The notes under the pieces were generated by a model. It searched no databases. It had not been told where the DNA came from and was given only the letters and a program-made list of their open reading frames with translations. Made by a program: the position numbers and the translations under genes. Positions 11,101 to 22,295 of a DNA stretch of 64,000 bases are shown here, piece after piece. The DNA is from Isoetes taiwanensis (Eukaryota > Streptophyta > Lycopodiopsida > Isoetales > Isoetaceae), in assembly GCA_021234155.1 (NCBI GenBank), contig JAJEKV010000075.1, positions 1 through 64,000 on the forward strand, given 5' to 3'. Each line of letters begins with the position of its first letter. Position 1 is the first letter of the stretch.

Positions 11101-13058
11101 CTATGGACTTAGCCTGATTTATATTACTGTTTGTAACACAGGTATACCATAAGGTCAAAATTTATTAATTGGGGGTCCAAGTATTATACTGATGATTCTG
11201 TTTAACAAGTAACATTGTTATGAGCAATATGGCAAAATAAGAGTTTGTAGGAAAACTCCTCTTATTGTAGCGCAGCCGCAACAAGAGCTCGGAATGGGCA
11301 CATCATTCTAAGTACCTAGATGCATGCTCTGGCGTTGGAATGTCAAGTGAAATCAGAATCCCGATATGTGGATATAGCAGCATGCAATAAACCTCTTCCC
11401 CCACCCCAAAGCCAATCATGATATTGAGCTGAGACATCTATAGTACATAGAAAAGGGCAACCCAATAGTGGATAGAAAAAGGGCAACCATGGTACTATGC
11501 ATCTTTTGTCTTCTTCAGCTCATTTCAAGGTGTCTTGTTTAGTATTCTTTTCTCGTATCATATTACTTCTATAAAATTAAGAAGATCGATACAGCCAAAA
11601 TGGTAATAATTAGTTTTCTTTCCATTTATCATATTATTCCTGTGAAATCAAGAAGATTGATATGGCCAAAATGATTAATCTATTGGAGTAGAGCAAAGGA
11701 ATGGGAAAGTAGGCTAATGATGGATATATTTGAGGACTTGATAGAAAGACAAGATTAGATGCTAGCAAAAATCAGAAAGCGGGAAAAATCCTAGCTATTT
11801 AACTGCTAAAGTTGACAGAAAGAACCATTTGGGTCAGAATCCAAGAAGGTGAAGAAACGTCACAGTGATATTTATAGAAAAACATTCGATTTAAATGGAG
11901 AGGTATGTGCTTTTGCATGTACATCATGTGTGCATGTTAGCTTTGTAGAGTGCATATCTTAAGCTTGCTGCCACTTTACCACCAAAAGGTCTTCGATTCT
12001 CTTCTCTGAAGCCACAACCCTTTGACCTCATTAGTAAAAAAATATAATTTTTCAGACAACATTATTTAATTCATGTCCATTGCAACAGCATTGTGGTGCC
12101 TCGCCATTTGGTCTATTCTCCGTAGCTTTTGCACAAGGAGCGCCTGGTCCAGATTCATGTGCACCCACATGTGATGCTGGCTCTCACTACTACTAACCCC
12201 CACCTCTTCCCATTTTATGTGTGAAACATCCTCCTCCAATGCTGCAAACAGCCCCCCAAGCTGCAATATGAACAAGCGGATTCAAGCTATCACAGATTCA
12301 GCAAGCATGTTTATGTTCACAATGCTCAAGACTACTTCAAGTCCAACTTGCACTCTCTTCCCATTTAGAGAGAACTACAAGCAGAGGCATGGCATTACGA
12401 GTTACATCATGCACGCTAGGAACAGGTGCAATAGGCCTGTGCGGAGAGGGCACTGAGGGCTCATCATCATTACATATATTAATACGCCAGTCCATAGCGT
12501 CCGCCTTACACTGTCACTCAAGCAACAGCTCCATTCTGCCCTATCAATTTGCCATCAGTAGCAGCGGCCCCATTCTCCATTCTCAATTTTTTATGACCAT
12601 TCTTACCTCTATTCCGAGCATCTAGAAATTGGATAAAATGCAAGAAACATATGTACAAGAAATATTCAACAGTTTCAATATTTCCATTTCATCTCATCGC
12701 TATGGTGTAATCCACAGTGTCAATCCCTATGAAATCATTGTCTGGCTTGTTCTCATCCTCCCCCTCCACATTACAGTAGAAGAAGATCGAGATTAGAATT
12801 GAGTGTGCTACAAAAATCAGGTGAATGTTTATACCTCTCGGCTGCTCTCCTTTGAACTCATGAAAACAGAATTCGGCACGCAACCTTCACCAAATTTGAT
12901 GCCGAAAAGAAGTACCCAATGTTAAAACTTGATAAATATCATCTTGAAAACAAGGTAAATCCAAAATTTTGGCGCTCGATTGGCGCGCTCCACCTGATCC
13001 CATCCATGGGAGTTATTCACAATTCAGGTGTTTTAGGGAGAATGTTAGATGTATAGAG
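11101..13058. repeat. 2 kb segment, copy 1 (duplicated at 22.30-24.26 kb)
   Basis: The whole segment, from 'ctatggacttagcctg' to 'atgttagatgtatagag', recurs in the same orientation at 22296-24260. Copy 1 ends exactly where the Copia 5' LTR begins; copy 2 starts a few bases after the last inverted LTR of the Copia nest. The Copia nest is therefore sandwiched between direct copies. Candidates are long LTRs of an unidentified element, or a tandem duplication into which Copia inserted. Apart from the exon-like frame at 12074-12267, nothing coding is recognised. Confidence 0.8.
12074..12267 (-). other. Exon-like ORF of unknown function in the duplicated segment
   Basis: On the minus strand an acceptor-like 'CATATTGCAG' precedes a frame reading 'LFAALEEDVSHIKWEEVG', 'SSSESQHHMWVHMNLDQALL' and 'VQKLRRIDQMARHHN', ending at a stop after 'AMDMN'. 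The composition looks like a real protein with a predicted helical C terminus. The same frame, partly damaged, is in copy 2 (about 23480-23270). It could be the terminal exon of a host gene captured or duplicated with the 2 kb segment. I do not recognise the family. Confidence 0.35.
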
Positions 13059-13621
13059 TGAAGAAATAGTCATGCTAATCCATTGGTCCTATGCACTAAT
13101 CCATTGGTCCTAGTTATAACTAAGAAGCAGAAGGTAATTCATGTGCTGGTAGAAGGTAATTCATGTGCTGGTGCAGTGACTAAGGTTCATGCAATGGTTC
13201 TATAGGATGTTGCATGAATAATAAGTTCGACATGGTTATATGATTTATATCCATTGAATTTAGGGGTGGACGATCGCGGTCCAATACTTTAGAGCCAAAA
13301 CATAATTCAAATGGGGAAAGCCCCTAGAACTATGGAGATGCACCCAGCAGTGCGCAGAGCGGCCGGATCTGGCCTAAGCAGCCGGATCCTTGTAAATAAA
13401 TGAAGAAGAATGTTTCGATTGTAACATACAGATGGGTCAAGCTGTTCATAAGGAGCAGGCTCGTGATGTCGAATTCATTCATTGTCTATAATGTGATACT
13501 ATTCATTTTGAACTCATATTCATTAGAATGACAATGGTGGCATAGTTATAGTGAGCGTATAACTAGTGCATTGTGTATCTTGTTTAGCTAGTTGACACTA
13601 TTATCTACTCAATTTCTTTCA
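13059..13621 (+). repeat. Copia 5' LTR
   Basis: 563 bp, TG...CA termini. Internally it carries a short tandem repeat ('agaaggtaattcatgtgctgg' twice, about 13128-13172) and a doubled 'taatccattggtcctat'. It should supply promoter and polyadenylation signals; I mark none individually. The same LTR, whole or partial, occurs at 17994-18546, 18547-18856, 19842-20300, 20313-20761 and 21744-22292. Confidence 0.9.
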
Positions 13622-13623
13622 AT

Positions 13624-13635
13624 TGGTATCAGAGC
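13624..13635 (+). other. Copia primer-binding site
   Basis: 'tggtatcagagc', two bases after the LTR end; complementary to the 3' end of plant initiator tRNA-Met. It overlaps the region just before the gag-pol ATG at 13640. Confidence 0.9.
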
Positions 13636-13639
13636 CAGA

Positions 13640-16600
13640 ATGTCAACTAGGCTAGGTGCTTCTTTACTAAGTGCTGTTGAAGTTTTCAAAGGTACAGGGG
13701 GATTTCAAGTATGGAAGGAGAAGATCAAAGAAATATTGGAAGTAGAAGGCTTGTGGACATATGTCAGTGGAGATGTTGAAGACAATGAACAAGTCAGTGA
13801 TTCAAACAGCAAGGATGAGGCTGTTATTGTTACTGCAGAGAGTTCAACTTCAAAGGAAAAAGATACAAAGGAAAAAGGTACATCTACTTCTATGGAAGTA
13901 ACTAGTTGTGATGTTAATGCTGTTGCTAAATTAATTGAAGCAAAGAGCATTATTACAGTAAAGCTAGGATCTAGCATACTGTTAAAGGTAAGGGGAATGA
14001 GCCCGAGGGGCATTTGGAAATATTTGATTAAGACCTATGAAAACAAGACATCATCCCAGCTGGATGTTTTGGATAGGGAATTAAGGAACTTAAGGTTCCA
14101 TGATAATGATGATCTTACTGAGTTTTTCCAGAAATTGGATAATCTGATTGCAGACTTGGAGGCAGCAGGCACAAGCATAACTCAAGATTATCAGGTAATG
14201 ACCATAGCAAGAGCATTCTCAAATTTTGATCACTTATCTACATTAGTAAGAAATGTAGCAAAAAGTAGGGATCAGGCTGAGCTTATGGTAAAAACAGAAT
14301 TGGAACAAAAATCTCTAGTTACTGGCAATACTGATCATGCTGAAATTCTCTATGCTGGAAAATCAAAGACTAAGAATTCTGATAAGAGCAGGCTGGGACC
14401 CTGTTATACATGCAATCAATATGGACACTTAAAAAATAATTGTCCAAAGGGGACACAAGAAAATAAATGCTTTAATTGCAATGGGTTTGGCCACATGGCA
14501 GCAAGCTGCTCAAGTCCAAAAGATCTAAACAGGGGAAGAGGCCGAGGCTTTGATAACTCTAGAGGAACCTTCACAAGGGGAAAGTCTCAGAGCTTCAGGG
14601 GAAGAGGCATGGGCAGAAACCCTGCAGTAAACTTGGCAAAATCTGTCACTGCAGAGGAAGAAGAAATAGATGACGAGAATATTGAGGTATGTCTAAATTC
14701 TGACATTAGCAAACCATTAAGAAAATTGGATTCTAAAGATGACATGCTTGTTCTAGATTCAGGAGCTGAAAGATCAGTGATTAAGGATCCTAAACAACTC
14801 AAGGAGAGAATAATTAAAGGATCCAGCTATGTTCAAATGGGAGATGGCAATCTGCAAAAAGTAGAAGTGGCTGGGATTTTAGAAATCTTTGATTTATCTG
14901 GAAAGCCAGTAGATTTAAAAAATGTTTTGTGTGTTCCCTCAATAGTTAGAAATCTGATTTCTATTAGCCAACTTGTGGATCTTGGCTATAAAGTATGCTT
15001 TGAGAAATCTCAATGTAAGATTTACTTGGATAATACATTGAAATTTTTAGCAAAAAGAATTGGAAATCTATTTGCTCTCAATGATACAAAATGCCTTGGC
15101 TCAATTAATGCAGTGTCAGCTGCAACATTAAGAAGATGGCATGAGAGACTTGGACATACAAATATAAACAGTCTCAAATACATGGCCAAACATAATATGA
15201 TTTTGGCTGAAGAAGAAAAGGAGGATGAATTCATAGGTGAAGGGTGTATCTTTGCCGGGAAAGCATACAAGACTGAAATTTGTCAAATCAAATAAGAGGG
15301 CAAAAGACATTTTGGAATTAATACATACTGACCTATGTGGCCCAATAAATGTCACAGGATTGACTGGGAAGAGATATTTCATCACTTTTATCGATGATTT
15401 CTCAAGAAAAACCAAGTGTTACTTATTAAGACATAAGGATCAAGCATTCTCGTGATATAAATTATTTGAACAGAAGTAGAAAGACAAAACTGAAAAAGAA
15501 TTAAATGTGTTAGATCCGGATGAGGTGGTGAGTTTTTATCGGGGGCATTCAACAATCATCGAAGGTACATGGAATCGGAAGGCAACTAACCCGCAGATTC
15601 ACCCTCAACAAAATGGGATAGCAGAGAGGGAAAAATAGGACCATTCTCAATCTTTGTTGGATCCATGCTCAAGCAATCAGGTATGCCTAATTTCTTGTGG
15701 GAAACCGTTAAAACAATGAGTTCTTTGCAAAATAAACTTCCATCCGTAAGCATCCAAGGCAAAACACCGAGGAAATGTGGAGTGGAAATACTCCAGCCTA
15801 TGAAATGTTCAAAACTTATGGATATTTAGGATATGCACATATTCCTAAGGAATTGAGAAAGAAACTAGATAATAGAGCTATTAAATGTTATCTAGCAGGA
15901 TATGATGAACAATCAAAGGCATACAGGGATGTATGATCCCGAAAACGGACAAATCATCATCAAGAGAGACGTGGTCTTCAATGAACATGTGGTATACAAA
16001 AACAGAAATCAAGTGCAGCAGGTAACACCAAACAAAGATATCAATTGTCCAGGTGATGATTTGCTGAAATCAGACAGCCTGCACAATCTTGATGATGACA
16101 ATGATGTAGCAATCAAGTTTCAGGAAAGTACAAAGGCAATAAATGCAGATCATGATGTCACTGAGGCAGAGATGGAGCACGAAAACCAAAGGGAAGACAA
16201 CACACAGCTGACCCAAGTAGACAATTCTGATAATGCAGAAATCCAGCAAGATGTAAGGAAAAGAAGGACAGAGGTAGATAAATTAAAGGAGACAATGGAG
16301 GCAATGAAAGTGAATCCCGATATGTATGGCAGATTGGATCATGGCAGGAGCAGAAGATTACAAAAGGAAGATGTAGACATTCATCAAATCATGGCTATTC
16401 TTGATCCTGACATACCACAGACCTATGAGGAAGCAATAAATTCAGTGCATGCAGAACAGTGGAAAGAGGCAATGATGGAAGAACTTTCAGCTTTCAAAAG
16501 AACACAAACTTATGATGTTGTTGTACAACCAGAAAAGAAAAATGTTGTGGGCAGCAAGTGGCTATACAAAATAAAAAGGGGCATTAATGGTGAAGAAAAA

Positions 16601-17996
16601 TTTAAGGCTAGATTGGTAGCGCAGGGATTTACCCAAAGAAAGGGAATAGATTATGAGGAGACCTTCTCTCCCATAATTAAATTGACAAGCATTAGAATTC
16701 TCATGGCAATTGCCAATGCAAACAACTCGACATGCATCACATGGACGGAGCACAAACATTTTTGAATGCGTAATTGAATGATGAAGTCTATATGAAGCAA
16801 GCACCGTGGTTCAAGTCCGGTGAGAAGGCATGGTATGGAAACTTAATCGTCTTCGTATGGTCTCAAACAAGTACCTAGAATGTGGTATCGGTGCATAGAT
16901 AAATATTTGTTAGAACAAGGCTTTACAAGATTTTTCGAATGATGGAAACTTATATATTCTCAACAAGGAGGTCAATTTTGCATATTGGCATTGTATGTTG
17001 ATGATAACATCTTAGTACCAAGCAATATGGAAATATTAGATCACCGCAAAATGATTCTTACCAGCAAATTCAAGATGCGGATCTGGAAAGCTCAAGAAAT
17101 TTTGGGCATGGAAATAAACCAGAAATGAAGGGGAGAAATTATTGAAGATGTCCCAAACTAGCAATATAGCAAGCATGCTTAAAAGATTCAATATCTTTGG
17201 ATTGCAATATTGCAAGAACTCCTATTGTTCAAGGCTTAAAATTATCTAGTGATGACAGTCCAAAAAACACTTGATGAGTTGAAGGAAATGGAAAAATTCC
17301 ATATATGGAGCTTATAGGTTGTTTGCTATACATATCTAATTGCACAAGACCGGAGATAGCATTCCACAAATCAACTTACTTAGCCGGGTGTTCAAAGAAC
17401 AATCCCAGAAACAAGATTGGACCATAGCTAAAAAAGAGTATTGAGATATTTAAAGTACACTCAAGATCAGGGATTAACATTTAACAATGATGATCTAGTT
17501 CTTAAGGGATATCTGATAAAAGATTAAGGGTGATATTGACACAAGAAAGTCTACTTGTGATTTTGCTTAATGTTAGGAGGAGCTGCAATAATATGGAAAA
17601 GCAAAAACAATCAAAGTGTGGCTATGTCAACAGGTTGAGGCAGAGTATAATGCAAAAGAACACTTGCTGCAAAAGAAATTGCATGGGTTAGAAGATTGCT
17701 TGATGAGCTAAAGATATTTCAGAGATTGCCTACAACTTTATATTCTGATGAGTTGCATTGCAATTACAAAGAATCCGGTGCTACATCAAAGGACTAAACA
17801 CATTGAATTGCATGTTCATTTTATCAGGGAAATGGTTGCAAAAGGTGTAGTGACAGTAGAATATATTTCTACACATGAACAGGTTGCAGACATATTGATT
17901 AAAGGTCTACCAGAAATCAAGTTTCAGAAATTTAAGACCAAGTTGGGAATTCAAGAATGGAATGACAGTAATGGAGTTAGCATGAAAGGGGAATGA
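13640..17996 (+). pseudogene. Copia gag-pol polyprotein, frameshifted
   Basis: Start chosen at the ATG 16 bases after the start of the PBS; the frame is open to 15295. Residues 1-250 are a UBN2-type gag. Two CCHC knuckles follow: 'CYTCNQYGHLKNNC' at residue 255 and 'CFNCNGFGHMAASC' at residue 277. The protease motif 'LDSGAE' has its Asp at residue 373. A gag-pre-integrase block 'RRWHERLGHTN' lies near 15135. After a shift near 15258 the integrase starts ('LIHTDLCGPI', 'FITFIDDFSRK'). The reverse transcriptase is at 16430-17050 ('VGSKWLYKIKRG', 'ARLVAQGFTQ', 'LYVDDNILV' at about 16991), and RNase H ends in 'STHEQVADILIKGLP' (about 17868). Several later frame breaks fall at altered CAG/CTG-like sites and may be consensus errors. 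Confidence 0.85.
17985..17993 (+). other. Copia polypurine tract
   Basis: 'aaaggggaa' immediately before the 3' LTR; the plus-strand priming site for cDNA synthesis. Confidence 0.8.
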
Positions 17997-18546
17997 AGAA
18001 ATAGTCATGCTAATCCATTGGTCCTATGCACTAATCCATTGGTCCTAGTTATAACTAAGGAGCAGAAGGTAATTCATGTGCTGGTAGAAGGTAATTCATG
18101 TGCTGGTGCAGTGACTAAGGTTCATGCAATGGTTCTATAGGATGTTGCATGAATAATAAGTTCGACATGGTTATATGATTTATATCCATTGAATTTAGGG
18201 GTGGACGATCGCGGTCCAATACTTTAGAGCCAAAACATAATTCAAATGGGGAAAGCCCCTAGAACTATGGAGATGCACCCAGCAGTGCGCAGAGCGGCCG
18301 GATCTGGCCTAAGCAGCCGGATCCTTGTAAATAAATGAAGAAGAATGCGATTGTAACCGGATGGGTCAAAGTTGTTCATAAGGAGCGAGCTCGTGATGTC
18401 GAATTCATTCATTGTCTATAATGTGATACTATTCATTTTTGAACTCATATTCATTAGAATGACAATGGTGGCATAGTTATAGTATAACCAGTGCATTGTG
18501 TATCTTGTTTAGCTATTTGACACTATTATCTACTCAATTTCTTTCA
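17994..18546 (+). repeat. Copia 3' LTR
   Basis: 553 bp, same termini as the 5' LTR. It ends 'caatttctttca' at 18546 and runs directly into an internal LTR fragment ('aagcccctagaactatgg'), so the natural right flank is missing. Confidence 0.9.
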
Positions 18547-18856
18547 AAGCCCCTAGAACTATGGAGATACACCCGGTCTTGTAATGGCCCGGATCGGCCT
18601 AAGTGACGGATCCTTGTAAATAAATGAAGAAGAATGTTTCCATTGTAACAACGGATGGGTCAAAGCTGTTCATAAGGAGGCATTCGTGATACTATTCATT
18701 TTCTCAATTCATTCATTGTCTATAATGTGATACTATTCATATTTGAACTCATATTCATTAGAATGACAATGGTGGCATAGTTATAGTGAATATATAACTA
18801 GTGCATTGTGTATCTTGTTTAGCTAGTTGACACTATTATCTACTCAATTTCTTTCA
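18547..18856 (+). repeat. Truncated Copia LTR, plus orientation
   Basis: Begins within the LTR at 'aagcccctagaactatgg' and ends at the normal terminus. The join to the 3' LTR shares 'aag', consistent with a microhomology join. It starts the left arm of the inverted repeat centred near 20307. Confidence 0.75.
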
Positions 18857-18882
18857 ATTGCATTTCTTTCAAGGGTAGGCGA

Positions 18883-19836
18883 ATGTCAACTAGGCTAGGT
18901 GCTTCTTTACTAAGTCTTGTTGAAGTTTTCAAAGATGCAGGGGGATTTCAAGTATGGAAGGAGAAGATCAAAGAAATATTGAAGTAGAAGGCTTGTGGAC
19001 ATATGTCGATTGGAGATGTTGAAGACAATGAACAAGTTTATTGATTCAAAGCAAGGATGAAATTTTTGTTATTATTCTGTGAGAGTTCAACTTCAAAGGA
19101 AAAAGGTACAAAGGAAAAGGTACATCTAGTTCTATGGAAGTAACTAGTTGTGATGTTAATCTTTGTTGCTAAATTAATTGAAGCAAAAGAGCATTATTAC
19201 GATAAAGCTAGGATCTAGCATCTTTGTTAAAGGTAAGGGAATGAGCCGAGGGCATTTTGGAAATATTTGATTAAGACCTATGAAAACAAGACATCATCGA
19301 CTTGATGTTTTGGATAGGGAACTAAGGAACTTAAGGTTCCATGATAATGATGATCTTCTTGAGTTTTCGGAAATTGGATAATCGATTGCGGAGACTTGGG
19401 GCGGCGTGGCCAAGCATAACTCAAGATTATCGGTAATGACCATAGCAAGAGCATTCTCAAATTTTGATCCTTATCTACATTAGTAAGAAATGTAGCAAAA
19501 GTAGGGATCGGTGAAGCTTATGGTAAGCAATTGGAACAAAATCTCTACAATTCTTGGCAATCTGACCATCTTTGAAATTCTCTATCTTTGGAAAATCAAA
19601 GACTAAGAATTACGATAAGAGCGGTAAGGACCTGTTATACATGCAATCAATATGGACACAAAAAAAATAATTGTCCAAAGGGGACACAAGAAAATAAATG
19701 CTTTAATTGCAATGGGTTTGGCCACATGGCGGCAAAATTCGCTCAAGTCAAAAGATCTAAATAGGGAAAGAGGCGAGGCTTTGATAACTCTAGAGGAACC
19801 TTCACAAGGGAAAGTCTTAGAGCTTCACAATTCCAC
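18883..19836 (+). pseudogene. Copia gag fragment, plus orientation
   Basis: Begins with the same 'atgtcaactaggctagg' as the complete element and follows gag through both zinc-knuckle coding segments ('tgcaatcaatatggacac' near 19640) to the Arg/Gly-rich tail. Many differences from 13640-14600 sit at CAG/CTG positions (for example 'catctttgttaaagg' for 'catactgttaaagg'). It is cut at about 19830 and joined through a 14 bp filler to an inverted LTR. Confidence 0.7.
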
Positions 19837-19841
19837 GGCTT

Positions 19842-20300
19842 TGAAAGAAATTGAGTAGATAATAGTGTCAACTAGCTAAACAAGATACACAATGCACTAG
19901 TTATCGCTCACTATAACCATGCCACCATTGTCATTCTAATGAATATGAGTTCAAAATGAATAGTATCACATTATAGACAATGAATGAATTGACGTCCGCG
20001 AGCACGCTCCTTATGAACAGCTTGACCCATACGTATGTTACAATGAAACATTCTTCTTCATTTATTACAAGGATCCGGCGCTTGGAAGATCCGGCCCGCT
20101 CTCTTGCTGGGTGCATCTCCATAGTTCTGGGGCTTTCCCCATTTGAATTATGTTTGGCTCTAAAGTATTGGACGCGATCGTCCCCTAAATTCAATGGATA
20201 TAAATCACATAACCATGTGAACTTATTATTCATGCAGCATCCTATAGAACCATTGCATGAACCTTAGTCACTGCACCCAGCACATGAATTACCTTCTACG
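19842..20300 (-). repeat. Copia LTR fragment, inverted
   Basis: Reverse complement of the LTR starting from its exact 3' terminus ('tgaaagaaattgagtag') and stopping near the duplicated 'acatgaattacc' motif. Together with the mirror copy at 20313-20761 it forms the centre of a large palindrome with a spacer of only a few bases. Confidence 0.8.
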
Positions 20301-20312
20301 GGGAAGGTTATA

Positions 20313-20761
20313 TGGTAATTCATGTGCTTTAGTGCGGCTGTTCATGCAATGGTTCTATAGGATGTTGCATGAATAATAAGTTCGACAATATGATTTATAT
20401 CCATTGAATTTAGAGATGGACGATCATGTCCAATACTAGAGCCAAAACATAATTCAAATGGGGAAAGCCCTGAAATATGGAGATGCAAGGTGCGTTAGGA
20501 AGGGCGGCGGATCGCCTAAGCGGCGGATCCTTGTAAATAAAATGAAGAAGAATGTTTCGACAAAATACGCAGATGGGTCAAGCTGTTCAAGGAAGCAGGC
20601 TCGTGATGTCAAATTCATTCATTGTCTATAATGTGATACTATTCATTTTGAACTCATATTCATTAGAATGACAATGGTGGCATAGTTATAGTGAGCGTAT
20701 AACTAGTGCATTGTGTATCTTGTTTAGCTAGTTGACACTATTATCTACTCAATTTCTTTCA
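20313..20761 (+). repeat. Copia LTR fragment, plus orientation
   Basis: Mirror image of 19842-20300, starting at 'ggtaattcatgtgct' and ending at the exact LTR terminus 'ctttca'. It is followed at once by inverted gag through the same filler seen in mirror at 19830-19841. Confidence 0.8.
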
Positions 20762-21725
20762 AAGCCAGGAATTGTGAAGCTCGGTGACTTTCCCCTTGTG
20801 AAGGTCCCTCTAGAGTTATCAAAGCCCTCGCCTCTTCCCCTATTTAGATCTTTTTGGACTTGAGCAAATTTTGTCGCCATGTGGCCAAACCCATTGCAAT
20901 TAAAGCATTTATTTTCTTGTGTCCCCTTTGGACAATTATTTTTTAAGTGTCCATATTGATTGCATGTATAACAGTGGTCCCCCGCTTCTTATCAGAATTT
21001 TAGTCTTTGATTTTCCAAAGATAGAGAATTTCAAAGATGATCAAAGACAAGAACTAGAGATTTTGTTCCACTCGCTTTTTACCATAAGCTCACCGATCCC
21101 TACGCTTTTGCTACATTTCTTACTAATGTAGATAAGTGATCAAAATTTGAGAATGCTCTTTTATGGTCATTACCCGATAATCTTGAGTTATGCTTGTGCC
21201 GCTGCCTCCAAGTTTGCAAACTGTGACATCCAATTTCTGGAAAACTCAAGAAGATCATCATTATCATGGAACCTTAAGTTCCTTAATTCCCTATCCAAAA
21301 CATCCACCGATGATGTCTTGTTTACATAGGTCTTAATCAAATATTTCCAAATGCCCCTCGGGCTCATTCCCTTACCTTTAACAAAGATGCTAGATCCTAG
21401 TTTTACCGTAATAATGCTCTTTGCTTCAATTAATTTTAGCAACAAAGATTAACATCACACCAGTTACTTCCATAGAACTAGATGTACCTTTTTCCTTTGT
21501 GCCCCTTTTCCTTTGAAGTTGAACTCTCTCTAAAGAATAATAATGACCTCATCCTCACTGTTTGAATCACGACTTGTTCATTGTCTTCAACATCTCCACC
21601 CACATATGTCCCAAGCCTTCTACTTCCAATATTTCTTTGATCTTCTCCTTCCATACTTGAAATCCGGCACTTTGAAAACTTCAACAAAGACTTAGTAAAG
21701 AAGACCTAGCCTTCCAGTTGACATT
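20762..21725 (-). pseudogene. Copia gag fragment, inverted
   Basis: Reverse complement of the gag N-terminal two thirds, ending at the start codon complement 'gacat' (about 21722) and followed by the inverted primer-binding site ('gataccaatt'). Frames are disrupted. It is the right-arm counterpart of 18883-19836. Confidence 0.7.
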
Positions 21726-21743
21726 CTGGCTCTCGATACCAAT

Positions 21744-22292
21744 TGAAAGAAATTGAGTAGATAATAGTGTCAACTAAGCTAAACAAGATACACAATGCAC
21801 TAGTTATCGCTCACTATAACTATGCCACCATTGTCATTCTAATGAATATGAGTTCAAAATGAATAGTATCACATTATAGACAATGAATGAATTCGACATC
21901 ACGAGCTTCGCCTCCTTATGAAATTTTGACCCATCAGATGTTACAATCGAAACATTCTTCTTCATTTATTTACAAGGATCCAACCGCTAGGCTTTATCCT
22001 ATTTGCTCACACCTTCTTTGGGTGCATCTCCATAGTTCTAGGGCTTTTCCCCATTTGAATTATGTTTTGGCTCTAAAGTAGCGGACCGCGATCGTCCAAC
22101 CCCTAAATTCAATGGATATAAATCATATAACCATGTCGAACTTATTATTCATGCAACATCCTATATAGAACCATTGCATGAACCTTAGTCCTTTGCACCA
22201 AAGACATGAATTACCTTCTACCAAAGACATGAATTACCTTATGCGCTCCTTAGTTATAACTAGGACCAATGGATTAGCATGACTATTTCTTT
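21744..22292 (-). repeat. Copia LTR, inverted, right end of the nest
   Basis: Nearly full-length reverse complement from 'tgaaagaaattgag' to 'gcatgactatttctt'. It abuts copy 2 of the 2 kb segment at 22296. With the inverted gag and primer-binding site before it, it reconstitutes an LTR-PBS-gag order on the minus strand. Confidence 0.8.
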
Positions 22293-22295
22293 CCC

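Larger units (their letters stand above)
13059..18546 (+). mobile_element. Complete Ty1/Copia LTR retrotransposon
   Basis: All structural parts are present: 5' LTR 13059-13621, primer-binding site 13624-13635, gag-pol 13640-17996, polypurine tract 17985-17993, and 3' LTR 17994-18546. Both LTRs start 'tgaagaaatagtcatgc' and end 'caatttctttca'. They are nearly identical apart from short indels, many at CAG/CTG sites, which suggests fairly recent insertion. The domain order (gag, protease, integrase, reverse transcriptase, RNase H) is Copia-type. A clean target-site duplication cannot be read because the right flank is another LTR fragment. Confidence 0.9.

Noticed and set aside
18883-21725. Copia gag fragments as a domesticated gag gene
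   Set aside because: Both are frameshifted, joined to inverted LTRs and nearly identical to the complete element; recent rearranged copies rather than a conserved gene.
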